Part shown: one piece after another, positions 1 through 5,299 of the stretch
Numbering within the stretch: the first letter of the stretch is position 1
Layout: each line of letters opens with the position of its first letter
NCBI GenBank assembly: GCA_964489125.1
Contig: CAZAXY010000183.1
Coordinates: forward strand, 1 to 5,497
DNA from: GYS-P2D sp964489125
GTDB taxonomy: Bacteria; Bacteroidota; Bacteroidia; Chitinophagales; Saprospiraceae
Length of the DNA: 5,497 nt
Reading direction: 5' to 3'
Notes under the pieces: model-generated
What the model was told of the DNA's origin: nothing
What the model saw: only the letters and a program-made list of their open reading frames with translations
Database searches by the model: none
Made by a program: the position numbers and the translations under genes

Positions 1-244
1 CTTTCCACAACTCTTCTTTATTTCCGAAGTAGTAGTGTATCAATGATCGGGCTACTCCTGCTTTCTTAGTGATCTCGGTTGTAGTTGTACCAGTATATCC
101 TTTCTCTGCAAAGACATTGACGGCTACGTCACATAGATGTTCAATATTGATCTCAGTATCAGCCGTAGGGCGACCTGGCTTTCTTTTTACGACAACTTTC
201 GTTGGCTCGTTAAGAGTCTCTACTGATTGGGCAATTGAGTCCAT
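1..244 (-). CDS. TetR/AcrR-family transcriptional regulator, N-terminal part (runs off left edge)
   Basis: The reverse strand reads from an ATG at 244-242 to the window edge as 81 complete codons without a stop. After a basic, probably disordered leader (RKPGRPTADT, residues 21-30) comes a typical TetR DNA-binding domain: helix 1 with AVNVFAEKGY (41-50), then TGTTTTEITKKAGVARSLIHYYFGNKEELW (51-80), which contains the helix-turn-helix and the family hallmark YYFxNKEEL. The C-terminal ligand-binding domain lies outside the window, so the effector cannot be guessed from the protein. TetR proteins are usually dimeric repressors released by a small ligand, often acyl-CoAs or hydrophobic compounds when they flank catabolic operons. 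It is transcribed divergently from the cluster starting near 791, and a perfect palindrome sits 24 bp upstream of its start codon, which fits autoregulation and control of the neighbouring operon. No Shine-Dalgarno is visible. Family assignment is firm; the target operon is inferred. Confidence 0.93.
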   Translation of the reverse strand, partial: MDSIAQSVETLNEPTKVVVKRKPGRPTADTEINIEHLCDVAVNVFAEKGYTGTTTTEITKKAGVARSLIHYYFGNKEELWK

Positions 245-268
245 TTTCGTGAGAGTTTAGTTCTAATA

Positions 269-284
269 TTGGCAATATTGCCAA
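269..284. promoter_or_regulatory. Perfect 16-bp palindrome, probable TetR operator
   Basis: TTGGCAATATTGCCAA reads identically on both strands. It ends 24 bp before the tetR start codon (244), the usual place for an autoregulatory TetR operator. A closely related 16-mer (13 of 16 identical) lies at 524-539 nearer the divergent operon. The palindrome and its position are seen directly; binding by the adjacent TetR protein is inferred. Confidence 0.7.
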
Positions 285-317
285 ATAAGTTGACATAATT
301 AATCATTATTCCTGAGA

Positions 318-336
318 ATGTCAATTGTATTGCCAA
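318..336. promoter_or_regulatory. Degenerate operator-like inverted repeat with 3-bp spacer
   Basis: ATGTCAATTGTATTGCCAA contains the arms TGTCAAT (319-325) and ATTGCCA (329-335). They differ by one base from perfect inverted repeats and are identical or nearly identical to the arms of the 269-284 palindrome, but are separated by 3 bp instead of 0. Its left arm also pairs with TTGACAT at 290-296. It could be a second, weaker operator or two independent half-sites. On the minus strand it contains TTGACA (324-319), which resembles a sigma-70 -35 box for tetR, although no good -10 box follows. Confidence 0.4.
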
Positions 337-429
337 CGATTATATTTAAAAATAAATAGGCGCCCTCATTATCTTTTAAGGATAATTAGTTTATGCCTAC
401 TTATATTTCAATAACATTCATTTAACCAA

Positions 430-445
430 TTGGCGAACATGCTAA
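430..445. promoter_or_regulatory. Weak operator-like element
   Basis: TTGGCGAACATGCTAA matches the 16-bp palindrome at 11 of 16 positions, with both ends (TTGGC and the TGC.AA portion) preserved. Its TTGGCGA half is the exact reverse complement of the right half of the 524-539 element. Its own dyad symmetry is poor, so this is a low-confidence member of the operator set. Confidence 0.25.
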
Positions 446-500
446 TAGAAAGGCTATTTGGTTTGAGAAGTGATCACATTAAATAGAATTATAATATAAT

Positions 501-518
501 TCAATTTGCATAAATTGA
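501..518. repeat. Inverted repeat, 7-bp arms with 4-bp spacer
   Basis: TCAATTT (501-507) and AAATTGA (512-518) are perfect inverted repeats around GCAT. The sequence differs from the TTGGCAAT palindrome, so it may be a site for another regulator or a chance dyad in AT-rich DNA. It lies immediately upstream of the operator-like element at 524-539. The hairpin would be too AT-rich to be a stable terminator, and no T-tract follows. Confidence 0.35.
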
Positions 519-545
519 TTGTTTTGTCAATGTCGCCAATATAGT
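515..545 (+). promoter_or_regulatory. Possible sigma-70-like promoter for the plus-strand cluster
   Basis: TATAGT at 540-545 is a fair -10 hexamer. Candidate -35 hexamers are TTGATT (515-520, 19-bp spacing) or TTGTTT (519-524, 15-bp spacing), neither ideal. The operator-like element 524-539 fills the spacer, which would be a classic repression geometry. If the host is a Bacteroidota, whose main promoter consensus is different (TTTG elements), this assignment would not hold. No clear TAnnTTTG box was found in the region. Confidence 0.2.
524..539. promoter_or_regulatory. Probable second TetR operator, operon side
   Basis: TTGTCAATGTCGCCAA is identical to the 269-284 palindrome at 13 of 16 positions, including the outer TTG and GCCAA and the CAAT core, and keeps the same zero-spacer arrangement. 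It lies about 220-250 bp upstream of the MBL-fold gene and directly abuts a TATAGT at 540-545 that could serve as a sigma-70-type -10 box. A repressor bound here could block transcription of the plus-strand cluster. The similarity is seen directly; function is inferred. Confidence 0.55.
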
Positions 546-790
546 CATTATCGACTGAGAATAGATAGATGGTGACTCTTATATGAAGAAGGAAAAAGTT
601 CAAGTGCCAAATTGAGCCTTATAGATGTGATCATGAAAAGACTCGGATAAAAGAGCCTACAATTCTGGTATGCACCCGTTTGTCAATTAATAAAAGTCAT
701 TCTCCATAAAGGTCAAGTTCTTAATATGTACATTCATCGATAGACTAAGCTTAAGAAGACATTAGACGATCTACACTCATCATATTATTT

Positions 791-1795
791 GTGCTGGTAG
801 TGCTTGCTATTTTTGTGGGCATCTTCGCATTTATCAATCAAGATAAGCTGATTGATAGATTCATTGAGAGACAAGCGAGAAATGCTCTGCAACTGGATCT
901 CTTAGATGACAAAAATGACTTTCGATTGATTACGGTGGGCACATCGGCACCCATTCCATCAGATCGAGCTCAGACCTGTAATGTTATTATTGCCAATGGA
1001 GAGATTTTCATCTTTGACTTAGGAGAAGGGAGTTTAGATATGCTAGAAGATTTAAGACTGCCCTTTATACGAGCGACAGAGGTATTTATCTCACACTGGC
1101 ACTCAGATCATTTTATTGATCTACCCGGATTTATCAATCGTTCTTGGCAGATGGGGAGGTCTAATCCTCTCACCATTTATGGCCCTAAAGGAATTAATCA
1201 AATTATAGACGGGATAGATAATCTATTGGATATTGAAAATGAGCATAGAGTAGCTCATCATGGAGCTGACATTATGGACCCTTCGATTGCATTAGCTAGT
1301 GGTGTGCCACTATCTACAGACCAAGGGTCACATATTGTATATAGTGATGGAGAAGTGCTGATCACAGCTACTCTGGTCAACCATGATCCAGTGGAATTGA
1401 GTTATGCCTATCGAATAGATTTTGGAGAAAGGTCAGTTGTCTTGAGTGGCGATTGCTCTTATGACGAGCGCCTTATTTCATTCGCAAAGGGTGCAGATAT
1501 ATTAGTGCATGAAGCAATGCAAAAGGACTTTATGAAACGGGGCTCAGAATTAATGAAAGACATGGGTAACGATCGTAATTCCAAGATATTAAGTGATGTG
1601 TTAGATTATCATTCCACACCGCAAGACGCGGCAAAAGTGGCGCAACAAGCAGGAGTGAAAAAACTTATTCTCAGTCATCTGGCGCCAGTACCTGAGAATC
1701 CTTTATCAAGAAGATTTTTTAAGCGAGGCTTAGGAGATGTATATAAAGGACCCATAGTGTTAGCAGATGATGGTGATGAATATCTAATAGAATAA
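791..1795 (+). CDS. Membrane-anchored MBL-fold metallohydrolase (RNase Z / arylsulfatase-like branch)
   Basis: This is a binuclear zinc hydrolase of the metallo-beta-lactamase superfamily. Numbering from the GTG at 791, it has a hydrophobic N-terminal segment (residues 2-15), then VGTSAPIPS (49-57), FDLGEGS (75-81), the metal-binding motif HWHSDH (102-107), H198 in VNHDP, SGD with D221, HEA (240-242), HST (274-276) and SHL with H296. This order matches the RNase Z-like and AtsA-arylsulfatase-like branch. The N-terminal helix suggests export or inner-membrane anchoring, so tRNA processing is unlikely; the substrate is unknown, perhaps an ester, sulfate ester or lactone. The start is uncertain. 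No ATG exists in frame, and an in-frame stop lies at 752-754. The GTG at 791 cuts into the hydrophobic helix, whereas starting at the ATT at 761 would add MRRSTLIILF and give a proper positively charged signal sequence. It is first in the plus-strand cluster, 18 bp before the SDR gene. Confidence 0.9.
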   Translation: MLVVLAIFVGIFAFINQDKLIDRFIERQARNALQLDLLDDKNDFRLITVGTSAPIPSDRAQTCNVIIANGEIFIFDLGEGSLDMLEDLRLPFIRATEVFISHWHSDHFIDLPGFINRSWQMGRSNPLTIYGPKGINQIIDGIDNLLDIENEHRVAHHGADIMDPSIALASGVPLSTDQGSHIVYSDGEVLITATLVNHDPVELSYAYRIDFGERSVVLSGDCSYDERLISFAKGADILVHEAMQKDFMKRGSELMKDMGNDRNSKILSDVLDYHSTPQDAAKVAQQAGVKKLILSHLAPVPENPLSRRFFKRGLGDVYKGPIVLADDGDEYLIE

Positions 1796-1813
1796 ACTCA
1801 AGGCAATAATAAT

Positions 1814-2596
1814 ATGAGAATAAAGAATCTATTCAATTTAGATGGCAAAGTAGCTGTCGTGACCGGTGCCAGTAAAGGTATAGGTGAAGCTATGGCCCGT
1901 GGTATGGCAGAGTTTGGGGCTAAGGTGGTTATCAGTAGTCGAAAACAAGAAGCAGTTGAATCTGTCGCTAAACAATTTAAAGCAGATGGACTCGAAGCGA
2001 TAGGCATAGCCTGTCATGTTGCCGATGATGAGCAACGGGAGAATCTCATCGCTAAGACCGTGGAGCACTATGGCAGACTTGATATATTAATCAACAATGC
2101 TGGGACTAATCCATATTTTGGACCTATAGAAAATATGCCAAGTAGTGTCTATCAAAAGACCATGGACATTAACCTCAATGCGCCTATGGAGTTGTCAAAG
2201 TTAGCATTTCCACATATGAAGTCTGTAGGTGGCGGTAGTGTGATCCATATCAGCTCGATAGAAGGATTGCACGCTACGGCCGGATTCGCAGCGTATAACT
2301 TGTCTAAGGCAGGCTTAGTCATGTTGGCTCAAAATCAAGCCGCAGAATGGGGCAAAGACAATGTGCGTGTCAATGTCATCTGTCCAGGCCTTGTAAAAAC
2401 TAAGTTGAGCAGGATGCTTTGGGAAAATGAGGAAAATAAGAAGGCCTTCACTCGAAATATACCACTAAAGAGAATGGCTATGCCTGATGAGATGTCAGGA
2501 TTGGCAGTGTTCTTAGCTTCCGATGCGTCATCCTATATGACAGGTTCGGTGCTGGTCAATGATGGCGGTATACTTCATGCACCTATAATGTCATAA
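1814..2596 (+). CDS. Short-chain dehydrogenase/reductase (classical SDR), NADP(H)-type signature
   Basis: This 260-residue classical SDR oxidoreductase has the usual length for the family. Visible motifs are the Rossmann TGASKGIG (17-24), NNAG (94-97), the active-site Asn N120, and the catalytic set S148, Y161 and K165 (YNLSK). PG (191-192) and the C-terminal VNDGG (248-252) complete the pattern. K21 in the glycine motif and R43 after the second beta strand (SSR) suggest preference for NADP(H). It probably interconverts a hydroxyl and a carbonyl group on a hydrophobic or CoA-linked intermediate; the exact substrate cannot be read from sequence. The ATG at 1814 is preceded by AAGG (1800-1803), a weak ribosome site. 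The next gene, a crotonase-family enzyme, begins 2 bp after the stop, which implies co-transcription and likely a shared pathway. Family and catalytic competence are clear; pathway is inferred. Confidence 0.95.
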   Translation: MRIKNLFNLDGKVAVVTGASKGIGEAMARGMAEFGAKVVISSRKQEAVESVAKQFKADGLEAIGIACHVADDEQRENLIAKTVEHYGRLDILINNAGTNPYFGPIENMPSSVYQKTMDINLNAPMELSKLAFPHMKSVGGGSVIHISSIEGLHATAGFAAYNLSKAGLVMLAQNQAAEWGKDNVRVNVICPGLVKTKLSRMLWENEENKKAFTRNIPLKRMAMPDEMSGLAVFLASDASSYMTGSVLVNDGGILHAPIMS

Positions 2597-2598
2597 TC

Positions 2599-3354
2599 AT
2601 GTCAGCATCTATAGTTCAATATACCAATGAGGCCGGCATATTCAGAGTTGAGCTCAATCGACCCAAGAGCCTCAATGCGCTTAATAATCAGTTGATGTCT
2701 GAGCTTGTAGCGATTACAGAGCTGGCGATAGCTGATCCTTCGGTTAAGATTTATATCTTATCAGGAGTAGGTCGTGCATTTTCGGCAGGAGTAGATCTGA
2801 AGGAAACAGAATCTGACAGCTTCGAATCTGATAGCGGCACTCTAGCACTGGGGCATCAATATTGCCAGATGATACAGAATATGACTAAGGTTTCTATCGC
2901 ACAGGTACATGGATTCTGTTTTACAGGGGCCCTTGAGATTGCATTGATGTTTGACATGATGTTTTGCACTGATGGGACACAATTTGGAGATACACATGCT
3001 AAGTGGGCGATTATGCCGAGGTGGGGGATGACACAGCGACTGGCACGAAGAGTAGGATTGATCAAGGCGAAAGAGCTTACTTTCAGAGCATATCGAGTGA
3101 AGGGCCGAGAGGCAGAGCGGATAGGTTTAGTTAATAGATCGTTTCCGCTGGAATCCTTTAAAAAAGATGTAGATGTAATCATCAATGACATCTTACAAAA
3201 TAGTCATGAGGCCATTGGTCGCATCAAGGAACTCTATAATGAAGGTTGGGCTACGACGCTGTCAGAAGGATTGGAGATAGAACGTGCTGCAAATCCCAAG
3301 CTCAGTGAGACTGCAGATATGCTCAGCAAGTTTGAAGAGAAGAAGAAACAATAG
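2599..3354 (+). CDS. Enoyl-CoA hydratase/isomerase (crotonase) family protein with atypical active site
   Basis: The 251-residue length and motif order match the crotonase fold: LNRPKSLNALN (19-29), the first oxyanion-hole segment AFSAGVDL (60-67, backbone NH of A63), the second at GFCFTGALEIAL (105-116, G110), and the substrate-pocket segment P140-L148 ending GMTQRL. Aligned to rat mitochondrial enoyl-CoA hydratase, E113 corresponds to catalytic Glu144, but the position of Glu164 is H133 (FGDTH in place of FGxPE). The GGG preceding the first Glu is TGA. The oxyanion hole therefore looks intact and CoA-thioester binding is likely, but ordinary syn-hydration needs both glutamates. It may be an isomerase, a hydrolase, a C-C bond-cleaving crotonase, or a hydratase using His. 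It starts 2 bp after the SDR stop, without a clear ribosome site, and is directly abutted by the transglutaminase-like gene, so translational coupling is probable. Confidence 0.92.
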   Translation: MSASIVQYTNEAGIFRVELNRPKSLNALNNQLMSELVAITELAIADPSVKIYILSGVGRAFSAGVDLKETESDSFESDSGTLALGHQYCQMIQNMTKVSIAQVHGFCFTGALEIALMFDMMFCTDGTQFGDTHAKWAIMPRWGMTQRLARRVGLIKAKELTFRAYRVKGREAERIGLVNRSFPLESFKKDVDVIINDILQNSHEAIGRIKELYNEGWATTLSEGLEIERAANPKLSETADMLSKFEEKKKQ

Positions 3355-4011
3355 ATGCAGCAATACACCCAGGCTTCCAATAAATTGAATTTCAATCATG
3401 AGCGAGTTATAGAATTTATCCATCGTCATATCAATGAGGATATGTCAGATAAGGAGAAGGCTATTGCATTATATCTGGCAGTGAGAGATGGTTGGCGATA
3501 TACGGCTAGCGTAATCTTCTTGACCCAAGAAGAATGGGTCTGTAGCAATATCATGGAGAGAGCAGAAGGGCATTGTTTGGACAAAGCCATTCTCTTGGTG
3601 ACTTGTCTACGAGGAGTTGGCATTCCGGCCCGACTTCATTTGGCAAAAGTCAAAAATCACATTGCTGCCGAGAAACTCATAGAGCGACTTGGCACTGATG
3701 AACTTACGCCTCATGGTATGGTAGACGTATATCTCGGCGATAGATGGATAAAGATTAGTCCAGCATTTAATTTAGAACTTTGCACTAAGCTAAATGTCGA
3801 TCCTTTAGACTTTGATGGTGAGCAGGATAGCATCTTTCAACAGTATGATCGAGATGGAGGTGTCTTCATGGAATATCTAGAAGACTACGGTCATTTTGAG
3901 GATGTGCCAATGGCATTTATCTTCAATAATATGAAAGAACACTATAGTGGCCTGAGGAAGAACTTGGGCAACGCCGACGTACTAAATTTTGAGACAATAG
4001 AAAATCAATAG
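3355..4011 (+). CDS. Transglutaminase-like cysteine-enzyme family protein
   Basis: This 218-residue protein has no signal peptide or membrane segment and is probably cytoplasmic. The core fits the transglutaminase-like superfamily: a helical start, then AEGHCLDKAILLVTCLRGVG (70-89) followed by IPAR (90-93), where C74 is the nucleophile position and GIPAR is a hallmark. TPHGMVDVYLGDRW (118-131) follows, with H120 as the catalytic His. The third residue, usually Asp in a DPT-like motif after the Trp, appears as S135 in ISPAFN, so the classical Cys-His-Asp triad is incomplete unless another acid (for example D124) contributes. Family members include cysteine proteases, peptide N-glycanases and acyl-transfer enzymes; the reaction here is unknown. 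The ATG follows the previous stop codon immediately (0 bp), preceded by a purine-rich run, indicating tight coupling to the crotonase. The C-terminal third (about 140-218) is acidic and matches no motif I recognise. Confidence 0.85.
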   Translation: MQQYTQASNKLNFNHERVIEFIHRHINEDMSDKEKAIALYLAVRDGWRYTASVIFLTQEEWVCSNIMERAEGHCLDKAILLVTCLRGVGIPARLHLAKVKNHIAAEKLIERLGTDELTPHGMVDVYLGDRWIKISPAFNLELCTKLNVDPLDFDGEQDSIFQQYDRDGGVFMEYLEDYGHFEDVPMAFIFNNMKEHYSGLRKNLGNADVLNFETIENQ

Positions 4012-4013
4012 CT

Positions 4014-4763
4014 ATGCAGAATAAAATTGCGATCATAACAGGAGGGGGATCAGGAATAGGCAGGGCTACAGCCATAGAGCTCGCTAAACAAGGAGCAACC
4101 GTCGTCATCGCAGACCGTGACGAGTATGGTGCAGATAAGACTTGTGGTGCCATATTACAGGATGGTGGCGAGGCGCTTATTGAGGTTTTGGACGTCACTA
4201 ACAAGATAGCTGTAGAGCAACTTATGAAAGCTACTCATGAAAAATTTGGGACTATAGATATTCTAATCAATAATGCTGGTATAGGAGGCGATCTTAAGTT
4301 TATGGATGAATACTCGGACGAATCATTTGAGAGTGTCATGGATGTCAATGTAAGAGGAGTCTGGTATTGCATGAAAAGTATACTGCCATTTATGAAGACT
4401 CAAGAGAGTGGGGGTGCCATCGTCAACATCTCTTCAGTAGCAGGGCTGGGAGCAGCGCCCAGAATGAGCGCCTATGCAGCCAGTAAGCACGCAGTCATTG
4501 GATTGACTAAAACTGCCGCTTATGAATATGGAAAATATAATATTCGGATTAATGCCGTATGTCCTACTGTAATTGATACGCCGATGGGTAGATCCTATAT
4601 GGATCAGGATGACAATATCATTAACCTCATCAAGTCGACCATACCGATGAAACGCTTTGGAGAGGCCTTTGAAGTTGCTAAATTGATCAGTTGGTTATCC
4701 TCTGATGACAACTCCTTCATCACAGGTCAGGCTATAGCTATTGATGGAGGAATGAAAGCGTGA
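4014..4763 (+). CDS. Short-chain dehydrogenase/reductase (classical SDR), NAD(H)-type signature
   Basis: The second classical SDR in the cluster is 249 residues long. Motifs seen are TGGGSGIG (9-16), D34 after the second beta strand (IAD), DVT (60-62), NNAG (86-89), N112, and the catalytic set S141, Y154 and K158 (YAASK). The C-terminal IDGGMKA closes the fold. D34 normally binds the adenosine ribose hydroxyls and selects NAD(H), in contrast to the Arg in the first SDR of this operon. This suggests an oxidative role, such as oxidation of a beta-hydroxyacyl-CoA or a ring hydroxyl, but the substrate is not determined. The usual PG after the sixth strand is PT (184-185), a minor deviation. It begins 2 bp after the preceding stop with no obvious Shine-Dalgarno, and its stop overlaps the start of the next gene. 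Close similarity to FabG and glucose-dehydrogenase-like proteins means database names should be treated loosely. Confidence 0.95.
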   Translation: MQNKIAIITGGGSGIGRATAIELAKQGATVVIADRDEYGADKTCGAILQDGGEALIEVLDVTNKIAVEQLMKATHEKFGTIDILINNAGIGGDLKFMDEYSDESFESVMDVNVRGVWYCMKSILPFMKTQESGGAIVNISSVAGLGAAPRMSAYAASKHAVIGLTKTAAYEYGKYNIRINAVCPTVIDTPMGRSYMDQDDNIINLIKSTIPMKRFGEAFEVAKLISWLSSDDNSFITGQAIAIDGGMKA

Positions 4764-5299
4764 TGCAATATTCCGATATAGAAAAACCGCCTAAAGGAGC
4801 TTGGTATGAGCAGAGGAAGTATGAAACAATCGTAGGAGCTTCAGCGAGACAAATTCCGTTATTTATATTCTATTCTGTTTTTTTGATTCCGTGGTCTTTG
4901 GCTTTGTTAATATCGTTTTTTGGTCCCTTGATGCGAGGTGATTTCATTGTAGCATTAACTACAGTTCCATTTAACTTATTGTCCGTTTATTTCTGGACCA
5001 AGATGCTCAATCTACTAATTGGGAAAATTGAAGTTACAGCAGATAATAATGGAGGGAAAATTTTTGTGGGCAACAAATACTTCAATGAGATCAAAGAGTT
5101 TCGTTGGGAAGAAGTTGAAGAAATCACTGTCAACGAAGATATTCTCAGTTATCCCGGTAGTAAGAATCGACAAATCCAGTTAATCGGTCCTAATAAAACT
5201 ATATCCTTTGGACGAACTCTGCCCAAGGAGAGAAAGTATTATCTAATGAGTGCAATGAATATTATGAAGGATGACCCATTTATTACAATAGGGTCGTAG
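4763..5299 (+). CDS. Small membrane protein of unknown function, two predicted transmembrane helices
   Basis: I do not recognise a named family. Counting from the ATG at 4763 (178 residues), a polar N-terminus (1-30) is followed by a hydrophobic segment at about 31-54, a short loop LMRGD, and a second hydrophobic segment at about 61-86. The remaining 90 residues are polar and look beta-rich, with alternating strands (KIEVTA, GKIFVGN, FRWEEVEEITV, RQIQLIG, KTISFGRTL) and a final helix (KERKYYLMSAMNIM). The pattern of two helices plus a strand-rich tail resembles bacterial PH-like membrane proteins, but this is a guess from layout. The TGA of the SDR overlaps this ATG by one base; a GTG at 4760 in the same frame would give a 4-bp overlap and sits better spaced from the GGAGG at 4746-4750. 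It is the last gene of the cluster and may be a co-transcribed passenger. Confidence 0.75.
   Translation: MQYSDIEKPPKGAWYEQRKYETIVGASARQIPLFIFYSVFLIPWSLALLISFFGPLMRGDFIVALTTVPFNLLSVYFWTKMLNLLIGKIEVTADNNGGKIFVGNKYFNEIKEFRWEEVEEITVNEDILSYPGSKNRQIQLIGPNKTISFGRTLPKERKYYLMSAMNIMKDDPFITIGS

Larger units (their letters stand above)
245..790. other. Gene-free divergent intergenic region
   Basis: About 520-545 bp separate the start codon of the minus-strand tetR gene from the first plus-strand gene. The stretch is AT-rich, has stops in all frames on both strands, and contains only trivially short ATG frames. It does hold several dyads: the 16-bp palindrome at 269-284 and its degenerate relatives at 318-336, 430-445 and 524-539, an inverted repeat TCAATTT/AAATTGA at 501-518, and the 8-bp palindrome GTGATCAC at 470-477. 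No tRNA-like or other RNA gene was recognised. It most likely contains the promoters and operators of both divergent units, plus a leader of about 200 bp ahead of the MBL gene. Confidence 0.75.

Noticed and set aside
69..260. Plus-strand 63-codon open frame at the left edge
   Set aside because: It lies antisense to the clear TetR helix-turn-helix coding frame on the minus strand, and its protein has low-complexity V/S/T content with no family motif.
290..319. Plus-strand promoter with perfect -35 TTGACA (290-295) and GAGAAT (314-319) as -10
   Set aside because: The -10 match is weak, spacing is 18 bp, and the promoter would lie about 450 bp before the first plus-strand gene. The hexamer is more simply explained as part of the TTGnCA-rich dyad set (TTGACAT 290-296 with ATGTCAA 318-324).
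368..386. Inverted repeat ATTATC/GATAAT as terminator or operator
   Set aside because: The arms are only 6 AT-rich base pairs with a 7-nt loop, there is no T-tract, and it is unrelated to the other dyads.
583..744. Small ATG-started frames in the leader (10 codons at 583, then shorter ones near 632, 670 and 726) as upstream peptides
   Set aside because: They are 5-10 codons long, without regulatory codon runs or convincing ribosome sites, as expected by chance in AT-rich DNA.
1798..4204. Minus-strand open frames opposite the SDR, crotonase and transglutaminase-like genes
   Set aside because: All are antisense shadows of strongly motif-supported plus-strand genes and show no protein-family features.
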